Positions 7,439 to 18,300 of a stretch of 64,000 nt of DNA are shown in pieces; within the stretch, counting starts at the first letter, position 1, and every line of letters begins with the position of its first letter. The DNA comes from an uncultured Bacteroides sp. GTDB taxonomy: Bacteria > Bacteroidota > Bacteroidia > Bacteroidales > Bacteroidaceae. The position numbers and the translations under genes were made by a program. Below the pieces are notes generated by a model. It saw only the letters and a list, made by a program, of their open reading frames with translations, searched no databases and was not told the origin of the DNA. The stretch covers positions 2,471 through 66,470 of the forward strand of contig CASEKR010000006.1 in the NCBI GenBank assembly GCA_949288585.1, in the 5' to 3' direction.

Positions 7439-8584
7439 TTAGGGTTGCACGGTTCTTTGCGGGTCATACACCGCCACGGCCACGCGCGAGTCGGCACAGC
7501 CATAATAGAGGAACCATTTGTTCTGATGGAAAACCAAGCCTTCGATGAAGACCGTCCCGGCAGGATACTGCCCGCTCTTTTCGAAATCGGATTCCGGCAC
7601 GTAGAAGGGCTTGTCCAGGCGGTCGAGCAACTTGGTCGGTTCCTTCGCGTCGAACAGAGCCTGGCCGGCACAGTAGGAATTGGCCGTGTAGCACGTGTCG
7701 CCTTCCAGCCCGGCCTTGTTCTTGCCGTTATACAGCAACAGGATGCCCCGGTCCGTAAGGATGGCGGGAGGACCGCATTCGGTCAGTTCGCTGTCAAACT
7801 TGCCTTCGCGCGGAACCATCACTTTCAGCAGTTCGCCTTGCTCGTCCAACATCGGTTCCCAGTCGGTCAGGTTGGTGGAAGTAGCCACGTTGACGAACTT
7901 CTCGCCCCAATACATATAATACTTACCGTCCAGCTTGGCGATGGTCTGCCGGCCGTCGGCCACGCGGGTGACAATCGAAGCCGACTTCGAGAAATCGTCC
8001 GCAAAGCGTCCGTCGTAAGCCTTGGCGAAGGCCGGCCCGTGTTTCTCCCACGTCTTCAGGTCGCGCGAGGTGGCCACGGCCAGGCGGGCCTGCTTGCGGT
8101 TCCACTGCGTGTAGAGCATCACGTAGAGGCCGTCTTCAGTCATCGCCACGCGGGGGTCTTCGCATCCGCCGGGCGTCTCTAATTCCTTCTGGCTGTCCTC
8201 GCCGGGATAGAGCACGGGGGCGGAGAGCCGCTCGAAGTGCAGGCCGTCGGTCGACGAGGCATAGCCGATGCGCGAGGTGCGCGTGCCGATGCCCACTCCC
8301 GAGTTGTCTTCGGCGCGGTAGAGCACTACTACTTTACCGTCGTGCACGGCGGCAGCGGGATTGAACGTGTCACTACCCTCCCACGCCACGGAGTCCCGCC
8401 GCATGGGGCAGTAGAAGCGCGTGGCGCTGTCCGGGGCAATGATGGGGTTAACGCCTTCGGGGCGTTGGAAGTCCGCCCACGCCCAATCGGGATACGGCGC
8501 GTCCTGCGCCGTCTTGCCTGCGTTGCAGGCCGTGTTCAGGGCCAAGGCAGACAATAAAACAAGGTATAAAAAGTTCTTCTTCAT
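7439..8584 (-). CDS. GH130-type beta-mannoside hydrolase/phosphorylase, lipoprotein
   Basis: This 381-residue protein is probably anchored through Cys20: MKKNFLYLVLLSALALNTAC is a type II signal. The start chosen is the Met giving this signal; a longer frame starts 39 bp upstream. The propeller carries FNPAAAVHDGKVVVLYRAED, then GGCEDPR with the family's key Asp (Asp143), then YYMYWGE and a closing YYGCADSRVAVAVYD. GH130 enzymes act on beta-linked mannosides, either as phosphorylases or as hydrolases. A secreted lipoprotein without cytosolic phosphate would more likely hydrolyse. It lies between GH92 (49 bp) and GH43 (12 bp). It implies a beta-mannosidic bond in the target, such as the core of an N-glycan or a beta-1,2-mannan. 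Confidence 0.82.
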   Translation of the reverse strand: MKKNFLYLVLLSALALNTACNAGKTAQDAPYPDWAWADFQRPEGVNPIIAPDSATRFYCPMRRDSVAWEGSDTFNPAAAVHDGKVVVLYRAEDNSGVGIGTRTSRIGYASSTDGLHFERLSAPVLYPGEDSQKELETPGGCEDPRVAMTEDGLYVMLYTQWNRKQARLAVATSRDLKTWEKHGPAFAKAYDGRFADDFSKSASIVTRVADGRQTIAKLDGKYYMYWGEKFVNVATSTNLTDWEPMLDEQGELLKVMVPREGKFDSELTECGPPAILTDRGILLLYNGKNKAGLEGDTCYTANSYCAGQALFDAKEPTKLLDRLDKPFYVPESDFEKSGQYPAGTVFIEGLVFHQNKWFLYYGCADSRVAVAVYDPQRTVQP

Positions 8585-8633
8585 TGTATGATTCGAGATA
8601 AATAATGAGACATCAGTTGACATTCGCGCTCCG

Positions 8634-10787
8634 TCAGGGGAAAGAAGGCGGCAACACCTCCGTGCCCCACTGCTTGTCGGGGCGGGCGGAAGTCTTGTAT
8701 TCCAGGGTGGCGCCTTTCTCCAAGTCCTCCCAGTCTATCCACGTGCCGTTGTGTTCCCGTCCGTTCAGTTTCAGGGAGCGGATGTAGATATTCTTCTCCG
8801 AGCCGCCCGTGATGAGGAGGTCGCCCTTGGGCAGCGAAATCTTGACGCGCTCGAAGATAGGCGTGTTCACGGCGAATCCGCCCACGCCCGGTATCTCCGG
8901 ATAAAGGCCGATGCAGGCGAAGACGTACCAAGCGCCCATCGTGCCCAGGTCGTCGTTGCCCGGCAGTCCGTCGATGCGGCTGGAATACTGCTCGTTGAGG
9001 ATGCGGTTCACGGTCTTCTGTGCCTTGTAGGGCGCGCCCACCCAGTTGTAGACCCAGGGAATCTGGAAGCTCGGCTCGTTGCCCGACGCAAACCAGTCAT
9101 CGTTGTAGCCGGCGTCCAGGCGGACAAAGAGTTCGTCCAGGCGTTGCTCGGCCTTCTCCCGGCCGCCCATGATTTCAATCAGGCCGCCCAAGTCGTAGGG
9201 CACCATCCAGAAGTAGTTCTTGTAGCTCGACTCACGGAAGTCGTCCGACAGCGGCTTCCAGGAGCCGTCCGCCCGGCGCGACTGCAACCAGCCGGTCTCG
9301 GGATTGAACAGGTTCTTCCACGAACGGGCGAAGTGGAAGTAACGCCAACTGGCGAACTCGTCGCCGGCGGCATGGAGGGCGAACTGCGCGATGGCGAAGT
9401 CCGACGAGGTGTATTCCAACTGCTCGGACGCGTTGTAGTAGCCCTTCTCCAGATATTGCTTCAGCCCCGGACGGGTCTCTTGTTCCTGCGATTTCGAGCC
9501 GGGCACCTCCGCCCCCTTCTTCATGATTTCAAAGATAGGCTTGGGGTCGTAGTTCCGCGCCCCGAAGGCATAAGCGTTAGCTATCAGGATGGGCGTCGGG
9601 TCTCCCTGCATGATGCCCGTCTCAATATTGGCCATCACCCAGCGGGGGAAGGAACCGCCCGACTGCTCGGCAAACTGCTGGTGAGAAACGACCACGTCCG
9701 AAGCGACTTCGGGGTCAATCATGGCAAGTAGTTGGATTTGCGTGCGGTACGTATCCCAGTTGCTAAAGGACGTGTACTGCTTCCGGCGCGTGCGGTGCAC
9801 CCGGAAGTCGGCACCCATGTATTCGCCGTTCACGTCGCTGCACACGTTCGGATGGATAAAGCAGCGGTAGAGGTGGGTGTAGAACTGCGTGACGCGGTCG
9901 GGGTTCGTCCCTTCCACCTCTATCTTACCCAGGTAGTCGTTCCACCGCGCCTCCGCCCGGCTGCGGACGGCGTCGAAGTCCCAGTCGCTGTTCTCCGCCT
10001 CCAGGTTCTGGCGGGCGTTCTCCACGGACACGTAGGACACACCTATCTTATATTGCACGGTCTTCTTCCCGCCCGTGTCGAAGGTGAAGTAAACGCCGGA
10101 AGCCTCGCCCTCTGCAAAAGATGCGCCCGGATGGAGTTTGTGTCGCTTCCACGTGCCGGTCTCCACGGCTTCCGCGTCAAACTCGGCCACGAAATAGACC
10201 TTGTAGGGCGTGCGCGTTCCGCAAAAGTTGCCGCCCTCGGCATAGCCTTCGCAACGGTTGGGGGCGGTGATAGCGATAGCGGCCTCCTGGATAGGAGTGG
10301 CGGCCACACCCGCACCGATAATGACCGTGCCGAACGACTCGTCGGCGGGGAACTCATAGCGAGCCATGCCCGTACGCTCAGTAACGGTGAGTTGCGCCTT
10401 GACCGCTTCCTGCACCGTCGCCTCGTAGAATCCGGCGTGCCCCCGCTCGTCGTCCACCGTGATGCGCGCGTCGCGAATGATATTGGGAGACAGTTCCAGC
10501 TTCCCTCTCAGCGGGAAGGTGGGGAAGTTTCCCATGTGCTCGCAGCCTCCGCCGCTCATCTGGTTAATCACAAAGCCGGCGTGCTTGGCAAAGTAAGTGG
10601 GGGTAAACTGTACCATGCCGAAAGGATAGGTAGCCCCGGGGTACAGGTAGCCGGACGTCAGGCCGGCGCCCTTCGTCCCGATCAAGGTATTCACCCGCCG
10701 GGCGTAGGTATTGTCTGCATCTTGCGCCCCGATGCCGGTGGCCAGCAGCGCGAACGACAGCGAACAGAGTAGTGCTTTTACTTTCAT
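8634..10787 (-). CDS. GH92 alpha-mannosidase (variant acid motif)
   Basis: This 717-residue protein has the signal peptide MKVKALLCSLSFALLATGIGAQ. The GH92 signatures are YPGATYPFGMVQFTP, SGGGCEHMGNFP, FSNWDTYRTQIQLLAMIDP and, for the calcium/catalytic base region, GNDDLGTMGAWYVFACIGLYP. The usual acid motif EGNxW...VPHD is replaced by ESSYKNYFWMVPYD with Glu519 in the expected place. Most family members also have Ser where GMGAW has Gly. This suggests a specificity different from the two other GH92 here. GH92 enzymes are calcium-dependent, inverting exo-alpha-mannosidases. It lies 109 bp after the other GH92 of this operon and 49 bp before GH130. Confidence 0.9.
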   Translation of the reverse strand: MKVKALLCSLSFALLATGIGAQDADNTYARRVNTLIGTKGAGLTSGYLYPGATYPFGMVQFTPTYFAKHAGFVINQMSGGGCEHMGNFPTFPLRGKLELSPNIIRDARITVDDERGHAGFYEATVQEAVKAQLTVTERTGMARYEFPADESFGTVIIGAGVAATPIQEAAIAITAPNRCEGYAEGGNFCGTRTPYKVYFVAEFDAEAVETGTWKRHKLHPGASFAEGEASGVYFTFDTGGKKTVQYKIGVSYVSVENARQNLEAENSDWDFDAVRSRAEARWNDYLGKIEVEGTNPDRVTQFYTHLYRCFIHPNVCSDVNGEYMGADFRVHRTRRKQYTSFSNWDTYRTQIQLLAMIDPEVASDVVVSHQQFAEQSGGSFPRWVMANIETGIMQGDPTPILIANAYAFGARNYDPKPIFEIMKKGAEVPGSKSQEQETRPGLKQYLEKGYYNASEQLEYTSSDFAIAQFALHAAGDEFASWRYFHFARSWKNLFNPETGWLQSRRADGSWKPLSDDFRESSYKNYFWMVPYDLGGLIEIMGGREKAEQRLDELFVRLDAGYNDDWFASGNEPSFQIPWVYNWVGAPYKAQKTVNRILNEQYSSRIDGLPGNDDLGTMGAWYVFACIGLYPEIPGVGGFAVNTPIFERVKISLPKGDLLITGGSEKNIYIRSLKLNGREHNGTWIDWEDLEKGATLEYKTSARPDKQWGTEVLPPSFP

Positions 10788-10821
10788 TGGTTCAAACGGT
10801 TTAAATAATGGTTTAGCGACG

Positions 10822-10877
10822 AGCTACAAGCTACGAACCGGCTGCTTCCACTCCGCAAGCATTGGCCGCTTGTAGCT
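10822..10877. repeat. Inverted repeat between the two GH92 genes
   Basis: AGCTACAAGC at 10822-10831 is the exact reverse complement of GCTTGTAGCT at 10868-10877, around a 36-base loop. It lies in the only long gap between these two operon genes. It may be an RNA processing or stabilising stem; there is no U-run. Confidence 0.5.
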
Positions 10878-10896
10878 TGCTGCCCGCCGCTTTCAA

Positions 10897-13173
10897 TCAA
10901 GGTTCCTTCGACAACGAGAAAGGAGCGGCGTACTTCGAAGTATTGCGTTGCAGGTTCGGTTGGGGTCCCATCTCGAACCGGAGCGTACCGCCATCCACGA
11001 TGTCGCTGTAACGGATGTAGTTCTTGTCCAACTCCCGCCCGTTCAACGTGCCCGACTGGATGTAGTAGTTCTCCGGACTGTTGCCTTCCGCCTCGATGAC
11101 GAACTGGTTGCCGTTCTCCAGCGTAATGGTCGCCTTCCGGAAGAGGGGGCTGCCTATGACGTACTCGTCCGTGCCCGGACATACAGCATAGATGCCCAAC
11201 GCGCTCAGCACGTACCACGACGACATGCCGCCCTGGTCTTCGTCACCGGGAAAGCCTTTCTCCGTGGGATTGTACAGGCGTTGCACGATTTGCCTTACCC
11301 AGTATTGCGTCTTCCACGGCTGGCCGGCATACGAATAGAGGTAGGGCATGTGCTGGATAGGCTGGTTGCCATGGGCATACTGCCCCATGCCGGCCAGTTC
11401 CATTTCCCTCATCTCGTGGATGACTCCGCCGTAGGTGCCGGGCTTAATCACGCTGGGTAGGATGAAGACGGAGTCCATCTTCGTCGTGAACTTCTCGTCG
11501 CTGCCGTAAAGGTCTATCAGGCCCTGCACGTCGTGGAACACTGACCAGGAGTAGTGCCAGGCGTTTCCCTCGCAGAACGGGCCGCCCCACTCCAGCGGGT
11601 CGAAGGGTTCCTGCCACTTGCCATCGGCGCCCTTGCCACGCATCAGGCCGATGGCGGGGTCGAAGACATTTTTGTAGTTGTACATCTGCCGGGCGAAAAC
11701 CTTCGCGTATTCCTCGTGTCCGGTCATGCGGGCGAGTTGGTAGCCGCAGAAATCATCGTAGGCATACTCCATGGTCTGCGAACTGCTACCCAACGACTCG
11801 GGATAAGGCACATAGCCCAGTTGGTAATACTCTTTCCAGAAGCCCCGGCCGTTGGCTCCCCCGTAGGGACCTTTGTTCATGGCCTCGTGGGCATAAGCCT
11901 TGAGCGCGCGCAAGGGGTCGAAGGTGCGGATACCTTTGGCCCAGGCGTCGGCCAGGAGCGAGATGGCGTGGTTGCCCAACATGCCACCCGTCTCGCCGGG
12001 AGCGGACCACGACGGCAGCCAACCGCCCTGTTCCTGCGCGTCCAGCAAGGCGTTCATGTACCGCCCTTGCATGGTTGGGTGCAGAATGTTGGTCAGCGGA
12101 AACTGTGAACGGAACGTGTCCCAGAAACCGTTATCGGTATACATGTATCCGTCGTACACCTTTCCATTATAAGGGCTGTAATAATAAGGCTCGCCGTTCT
12201 CCTTGCGTTCGTAGAATTTACGCGAGAAGAGGTTGGCGCGGAACAGGCAAGAATAGAACGTGCGTATCTGCTCATCCGTCCCGCCTTCCACGACGATGCG
12301 GTTCAGCAGTTCGTTCCACGTCTTCGCACCCCGGTCGCGGGTTGTCTCCAGCTTCTTGTCCTTGCCCAACTCTGCCTGAAGGGTGACAAGCGCCTGCTCA
12401 GGACTGATGTAGGACGAAGCAGCCTTGGCCTGCACCCGGCTGCCCTTGGCGAAGCGGACGTAGGCGCCGTAGCCCTTGCCCCCGCCTTCCGTCTGTCCGG
12501 CAAAGGTCTCGTTCTTCTGGTTCTCCCAGATGCCGTAGTCCTGGAAGGGCTTGTCGAACTGGACGACAAAGTAGTTGCGGAACGACTTAGCGTCATTGAC
12601 AAAGCGCTGGTTGTTGACCCAGCCGACGATTTGCCGTTTCTCTGGGATGATTTTTATCTCGCTCATGTCCGTGTATCCGTCCAGCACGAGGTAGGCATCG
12701 CCCGTATCGGGATAGGTGAAGCGGAGATGCACGGCGCGCGTCGTCGGGGCCATCTCGGTGCGGATGCCGTTATCGAACTCCACGCTGTAATAATGCGGCC
12801 GCGCCGTCTCGCGGTCATGGCTGAACTTGGCGGCCCGCTTGTCCTGGTCCACTACCAACTCGCCTACCATCGGCATAAAGGTGTAGACGGCATAGTCGCT
12901 CATCCACGGGCTGCATTGGTGGGCTTGGCCGAAGCCGCGTATTCTGTCAGAGGCATAGAGGTACTTGAAGCCGTCGCCGTTCTTGCCGGTCTGGGGCGAC
13001 CAAAGGTGCATGCCGTAGGGCATCCCCGTGGCCGGGAACGTATTGCCGTAGCTCAGGCCGAAATTAGAATCGGTGCCCTGGCGCGTATCGACATATTGCA
13101 CTAAGTCCTTCAACTGCGCGGAGGCAGTGACAGATAACATCAAGAAGAGTATCCACAAAACAGTCTTTCTCAT
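10897..13173 (-). CDS. GH92 alpha-mannosidase, canonical acid motif
   Basis: This 758-residue protein starts at MRKTVLWILFLMLSVTASAQ, a signal peptide; a longer frame adds 13 residues without one. GH92 features are VDTRQGTDSNFGLSYGNTFPATGMPYGM, WDTFRSQFPL, the acid motif CEGNAWHYSWSVFHDVQGL, and the base region GDEDQGGMSSWYVLSALGIY. The EGNxW form is the one seen in alpha-1,2-mannosidases of the family, so alpha-1,2 cleavage is a reasonable guess. The gene starts 25 bp after the esterase stop, is second in its operon and is followed by another GH92. The family call is firm; linkage is inference. Confidence 0.92.
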   Translation of the reverse strand: MRKTVLWILFLMLSVTASAQLKDLVQYVDTRQGTDSNFGLSYGNTFPATGMPYGMHLWSPQTGKNGDGFKYLYASDRIRGFGQAHQCSPWMSDYAVYTFMPMVGELVVDQDKRAAKFSHDRETARPHYYSVEFDNGIRTEMAPTTRAVHLRFTYPDTGDAYLVLDGYTDMSEIKIIPEKRQIVGWVNNQRFVNDAKSFRNYFVVQFDKPFQDYGIWENQKNETFAGQTEGGGKGYGAYVRFAKGSRVQAKAASSYISPEQALVTLQAELGKDKKLETTRDRGAKTWNELLNRIVVEGGTDEQIRTFYSCLFRANLFSRKFYERKENGEPYYYSPYNGKVYDGYMYTDNGFWDTFRSQFPLTNILHPTMQGRYMNALLDAQEQGGWLPSWSAPGETGGMLGNHAISLLADAWAKGIRTFDPLRALKAYAHEAMNKGPYGGANGRGFWKEYYQLGYVPYPESLGSSSQTMEYAYDDFCGYQLARMTGHEEYAKVFARQMYNYKNVFDPAIGLMRGKGADGKWQEPFDPLEWGGPFCEGNAWHYSWSVFHDVQGLIDLYGSDEKFTTKMDSVFILPSVIKPGTYGGVIHEMREMELAGMGQYAHGNQPIQHMPYLYSYAGQPWKTQYWVRQIVQRLYNPTEKGFPGDEDQGGMSSWYVLSALGIYAVCPGTDEYVIGSPLFRKATITLENGNQFVIEAEGNSPENYYIQSGTLNGRELDKNYIRYSDIVDGGTLRFEMGPQPNLQRNTSKYAAPFSLSKEP

Positions 13174-13198
13174 GTTTGTTCTTTTTGGGGTTGGTTCT

Positions 13199-15190
13199 TT
13201 ATTCGTTTCCACGGGTCACGCCTTTCCAGTCGTCGGTGCGGAAGGGCGCCAAGGGGAGGTCGGCTTTGTTGTAGACGTTGCAGACGGGGTTATCGGCCCA
13301 GGCGTAGCGGACGGCCAAGGGCATCGGCACTTCGGGTGACGAAACCACGATGGTCTTGCCCTCTACCACGGCGTCGGCCCAATGGAATTTATGGTCCGGC
13401 CCGGCGATGGCGAAGCCTTGCAGCTTGCCCCCGTCCTTGGCCTTCAGCAAGCCATAGGTGTGCGAGAAGGTCAGGCGAATCTTGTTGCCCTCAATCCGGT
13501 AACTCTTATACATCGGACTGGAGAACGGAATTTTCTCACCGTACGTCCGGGCGCGGGCCTGGAGAGCCAGGCGGCGTCCCACTTCTTGCTTGTTCTTCGG
13601 ATGTATGTCGAAAGCGTCGCCAATGTCGATAGCGACGGCCAAGCCCGTGTTATTCAGATGCAAGGTACGTGCCTGTGCCTCACGCAGTTCCGCCCAGGCG
13701 GACTCGGACGGCTCGGGCTGCTGCCCCATGAAGTTGGCCAACTGGACGATGTAGAACGGGAACTCGTAACCCCATTGGTTGCGCCAGTCGGTAATCATCA
13801 GCGGCAAGAGGTCGCGGTAGCGGTAGGCATCGCCCGTGTTGGCCTCGCCCTGGTACCAGATGGCGCCTTTGATGCAGTAGGGCACCAGCGGGTTGAGCAT
13901 GGCGTTGAACAAGAATGAGGGAATGTTCGGCTCGTTGGCGGTATTGAGCGGCATCGGAGGAACGTCCCTCAGAGACAGAGAAGGTTGGTATTTCCAGTCA
14001 CCGGCCAATGCCAGCGCGTCAGACTCCGAACGGCGCAGCACCATGCTTTTAACATCACCACCGAAGCCGCCGTTACCGCCCGTATCCATCACGCGCACGG
14101 CGATGACGGCCTTGCCCGCCTTCACCAACTCCTTGGGAATCTTATAGCTGCGCGGAGCCATCCAGTTCTCCGTGTGCCCCACTTCAACGCCGTTGAAGTA
14201 AGTAAAGTCATTGTCGTCGACCGAGCCGAACTCCAGCGTCAGTTCCTTGCCTGCCCATTTGGCCGGAATGTCGATTGTTTTGCGGAACCAGACGATGCCG
14301 TTGAATCCAGGCAAGCCCTGCTCCTGTATCCAGCCAGGCATTCGCATCTGCTGCCAGTCCGTGTCGTCGAAACCGGGAGCGGCCCATACAGCCTTGCCGT
14401 CGGCATACCCCTTGTCAATCTTCGAGAGTCCGGCCGACCAGGCTGCCATGTCCTGACGGAACTTTTCCTCACGACCTTCCGAGGTGGCAGGCAGGTCTGC
14501 CGCCTGCTGTAAGCGGTCGTGCATGTAAGGCAGTGTAGAGAGAGCCGGACGGCTGGTCCACGACTCGGCATAGGTGCCGCCCCACGACGTGTCAATGAGT
14601 CCGATGGGCACGTCGAGATTTTGGTGTAAATCCCGTCCGAAGAAATAGGCTGCCGCAGAGAAATCGGCCACGCTCTTCGACGAGCATACCTGCCAGCCTC
14701 CGGTGGCTGCGGCCAGGTCATCTATCGGTTTCGAACTGGTAGCCTTCTCCACCAGCAGAAAGCGGATGTTGGGGTATTGGTTAGCCTCCACTTTCTCCTG
14801 CTCATAATTCATCACCTTCCCCCAGCCTTCGACCTGCATCTCCATGTTCGACTGTCCCGAGCAGAGCCAGACTTCGCCAATCAAGACGTTTTCCAGCGTC
14901 ACGGGTTTCCCGTCCGAGATGCGTATCGAGTAAGGTCCCCCGGCCTTCGGGGTAGCCACCGTTATTTCCCATTTTCCGTCGGCATCGGCCTGCGCGACAT
15001 ATTTCTTTCCGTCCCACGAGGTTTTGATTTCCACCTTCTTTCCGGGCTTCGTCTCTCCCCAGATAGGAGCCTGTGCCTGCTGTTGCAGCACCATGTTGTC
15101 CGAAAACAGCGGCGACAACTTCACCTGCGCGAAGGACGCCACGCTGCCCATGCAGAGCAGCGACAAAGTAAGATATTTCAGCCTGTTCAT
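13199..15190 (-). CDS. Sialate O-acetylesterase-like carbohydrate esterase
   Basis: This 663-residue protein has the signal peptide MNRLKYLTLSLLCMGSVASFAQ. An N-terminal beta domain starts LSPLFSDNMVLQQQAQAPIWG, the usual opening of this family. The catalytic core follows with GEVWLCSGQSNMEMQ (nucleophile Ser114) and a late DIGDAFDIHP carrying the Asp/His pair. A jelly-roll insertion resembling a GH2 sugar-binding domain lies at about 275-385 (WFRKTIDIP, DDNDFTYFNGVEVG). Such enzymes remove O-acetyl groups from sialic acid or other sugars. In a mannosidase locus the substrate may be an acetylated plant or microbial glycan instead. It is the first gene of the downstream enzyme operon, with a promoter-like box about 40 bp upstream. 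Confidence 0.85.
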   Translation of the reverse strand: MNRLKYLTLSLLCMGSVASFAQVKLSPLFSDNMVLQQQAQAPIWGETKPGKKVEIKTSWDGKKYVAQADADGKWEITVATPKAGGPYSIRISDGKPVTLENVLIGEVWLCSGQSNMEMQVEGWGKVMNYEQEKVEANQYPNIRFLLVEKATSSKPIDDLAAATGGWQVCSSKSVADFSAAAYFFGRDLHQNLDVPIGLIDTSWGGTYAESWTSRPALSTLPYMHDRLQQAADLPATSEGREEKFRQDMAAWSAGLSKIDKGYADGKAVWAAPGFDDTDWQQMRMPGWIQEQGLPGFNGIVWFRKTIDIPAKWAGKELTLEFGSVDDNDFTYFNGVEVGHTENWMAPRSYKIPKELVKAGKAVIAVRVMDTGGNGGFGGDVKSMVLRRSESDALALAGDWKYQPSLSLRDVPPMPLNTANEPNIPSFLFNAMLNPLVPYCIKGAIWYQGEANTGDAYRYRDLLPLMITDWRNQWGYEFPFYIVQLANFMGQQPEPSESAWAELREAQARTLHLNNTGLAVAIDIGDAFDIHPKNKQEVGRRLALQARARTYGEKIPFSSPMYKSYRIEGNKIRLTFSHTYGLLKAKDGGKLQGFAIAGPDHKFHWADAVVEGKTIVVSSPEVPMPLAVRYAWADNPVCNVYNKADLPLAPFRTDDWKGVTRGNE

Positions 15191-15229
15191 GCGTTTATGT
15201 TTCTTTTAAAATAGTTTTCCCGTTTCCTC

Positions 15230-15237
15230 CAAAATTA
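15230..15237 (-). promoter_or_regulatory. -7 box ahead of the esterase operon
   Basis: The minus strand reads TAATTTTG, matching TAnnTTTG, 40 bp upstream of the esterase ATG. The -33 element is poor (TTCG, about 21 bp further). It would make the run from the esterase to GH78 a separate transcription unit. Confidence 0.4.
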
Positions 15238-15346
15238 CGCTCTTTTTGACAAAGTTTTCGAACTATAAGACCTTCAGCGATAACTTTATTAGGTTGAAAA
15301 CAGGTTATTCACAAACTATATCTTCATCTCTATTCATTCTTATTTT

Positions 15347-15384
15347 ATTCCCCTCCTCTGATTCAAAGGCCAGAGGAGGGGAAT
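15347..15384 (-). terminator. Strong hairpin after the SusC gene
   Basis: ATTCCCCTCCTCTG (15347-15360) pairs exactly with CAGAGGAGGGGAAT (15371-15384). It starts 9 bp past the SusC stop on the minus strand. No long U-run follows, so it may be a terminator or an mRNA 3'-end stabiliser that separates transport and enzyme transcripts. Confidence 0.65.
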
Positions 15385-15393
15385 AATTCAGCA

Positions 15394-18300
15394 TCAGAAG
15401 GATATCTGTACGCCCAAATTCACAACGCGCTGATTCATATAGGCATCACCAGCAGTATTCGTCTTAATCTCGGGGTCTTGCTGATACTTATCATAACTGG
15501 TAAATGTAAGCAAGTTATAAGCATTCACATAAAAGCGAACATTATCAATGTAATCCGGTAAGATTCTCTTCGGCAACTGGTAACCCAGGTCTACTGTTTT
15601 CAGGCGAATGTACCAAGCATTGATAAGCCAAAAGTCACTCATATAACTGCTTGCACTGTTAATAGTAGATGGATTAGTTGTCAGGCGCGGGAAGTCAATC
15701 TCAGCCCCGCTTTCATAACGATCAACCGTCCAACGTTTCTGGTGAATCGGCTGGAACTGACTCTTGAACGACTCAATACCCGTACCATTGATGGCAAAGC
15801 TATAATCAAACGAGCCTTGGAACAAAACATTCCAACTAAAACCTTTCCAATAGCCACCAAATGACCAACCCAATGTCGTTGTCGGCAAGTTAGGCTTACC
15901 GATGGCCATTTTATCAAAATCATTGATAGTGCCGTCATTGTTCAGGTCTGCATATTTCAAATCACCAGCTTGAACTGGAGAATCTGTGTTCGGTACAGCA
16001 GGAGCATCTGAAGCACCTGCGTTGATTTTCGCAATATCGTCTGGCGTATAGTAACCAATCCATTTATATCCGAAAGGTTGGTTCAAAGGTTTACCGGTCT
16101 CTTGTAACCAAGGATAAAGTTGTTGTGCTTCCGCTTTATATTCCACTTTATTCTTAGCATACGAGAAAACTAAACTAGTATTAAAATCAACTTCACCAAA
16201 ACGGTCCTGATAGGTGATTTGGCCATCAAAACCCTTATTGCTGGTTCGTGCGACATTAGACGGAGCATAGCCAATACCTAAAATAAGCGGAACATCTTCA
16301 CGGGTTACTAACTGGTCATAGCGACGATCATAGAAATAGTCGATGGTCAACGATAATTTATTAAACAAATTCACATCTAAACCGACATCAAACTTCTTGG
16401 CCTTTTCCCACGTCACACTGGGCGCACCCAAATCCCCCTCCTTATAAGAATCTGAGAGGGCAGGATAATCGCCAAACGAATAGCCATCACCTTTCTGATA
16501 CACTTGATCATATAGATAACGGTTGCCCGGAGCAACATCCGAACCAACAATACCATAAGATGCACGAATCTTAAACAGTTGCACATTCTCAGCCAGCCAA
16601 TCCACGTTCTGGAAATAATCTTCTTCAGAAATTACATAACCAACACCTACGGCCGGGAAAAAGCCAAAACGATTATCGCGCCCGAAACGATCGGTTCCAT
16701 TATAAGCCATATTTAAGTCGAAAAGGTATTTGCTCTTGTACTTATAGCTTAACGCCAAACTGTAACCTTCGAAGTTATTAGGTACGGCCGCATTCTTGTC
16801 ATCCGTAGTTCCTTGATAATTATAAAGGAACATAGCACTCACATCGTGATCATTGTTAAACACACGCGCGTAATTCAAACTTGCCTGGATATTCAGGTCT
16901 TTCCGAGCTTGTTCGGTTCCACTGGTCACGGCAAAGGTTCCATACTCATACTTATTGTCTGGATTAATACTGTATGAATCTGTTTGCGCGTTGTAATGGA
17001 ACGTAGGATAATCGCTACGGTGCACCTGGCGATAATTCTCATCAATAGTCGAATACGCCAAACGGTAATTGGCCGACAAGCCTTCAGTAAGAAAATCCAT
17101 TTTCCAAGTAGCACCCAACAAGATGTTGTTATCGTTACGACGCGTACGTTTATATCCTTCGTTGGCCAAGCGGGCATTCAAAGTAGGGGTATATCCCTCT
17201 ACATCGCTCAGATAAGCATAACTACCATTAGGATTCATTACCGGTGCCGAATAAGGGTGCATCTTCGAGAAGTCATAAATCTCGCCCGTAGCATTCATAT
17301 TACAGGGTTCGTTGATATTCATCACACGCGAAGATACATCCAAACGCAAGGAGAAATTATCCGTCACGTCAAAATCGATATTAGTTCGATAGTTGAAACG
17401 GCGATAAAAATAATTAGAATTAACACCACTGTCCGAAGTACCAAAGTCACGCACCATACCATCCTGTGTGAAATAACCTGCCGAAGCAAAATAACGTAAT
17501 TTCTTGGAACCTCCAGAGATGTCCACATTAATGTTCTCCTGGAAAGCCATATCCTTGAAAATAGTTTCATACCAATTTACATCGGGATGCCCGTAAGGAT
17601 CGGTATGATCACGAAACGCTACCAAATCATCATCCGAGAACAATGGTTGCATACCGTCGTTCTGATAAGCTTCATTCACTAACTGAGCTGTTTCATACGA
17701 ATTCAGGAACTTAGGCGTACGAACAGGAGTCTGCACCCCCGCTTCCACACGTACATTAATCTGAGGCTTACCTTCCTGACCTCGACGAGTCTTTACAACC
17801 AACACACCATTAGCTCCCTTAATACCATATACAGCAGTTGTAGAAGCATCTTTCAAAATAGAGATGCTCTCTATTTCGTTTACGTTGATTTGTGACAACT
17901 GTTCATAAGTATACTGCACATCATCCACTATAATTAAAGGTTGATTGCCATCATTATTCAATGAACTTACACCACGGATAAAGAAGTCTGAGGCATCTTT
18001 ACCTGGCTGTCCTGAAGTCTGCTGGGTAAAAAATCCCGGCAACTTACCAGCTAACGCATTCTGTAAACTACTAGTCGGCACATTTCGTATTTCACGAGCT
18101 TGGATACCGCTCACCGCCCCTGTCAAAGTCAAACGTTTGGCTTTACCATAAGCCACCACCACGACTTCATCCAGATTAGTTTGGTCTGGCGTCATCACTA
18201 TATCCAATATACGCTGGTCGCTAACTTTTACCGTTTCTGTCTTAAAACCAATATAGACAAACTCCAGCACATCACCTTTGCTTGCACTCAACTGGAAATT

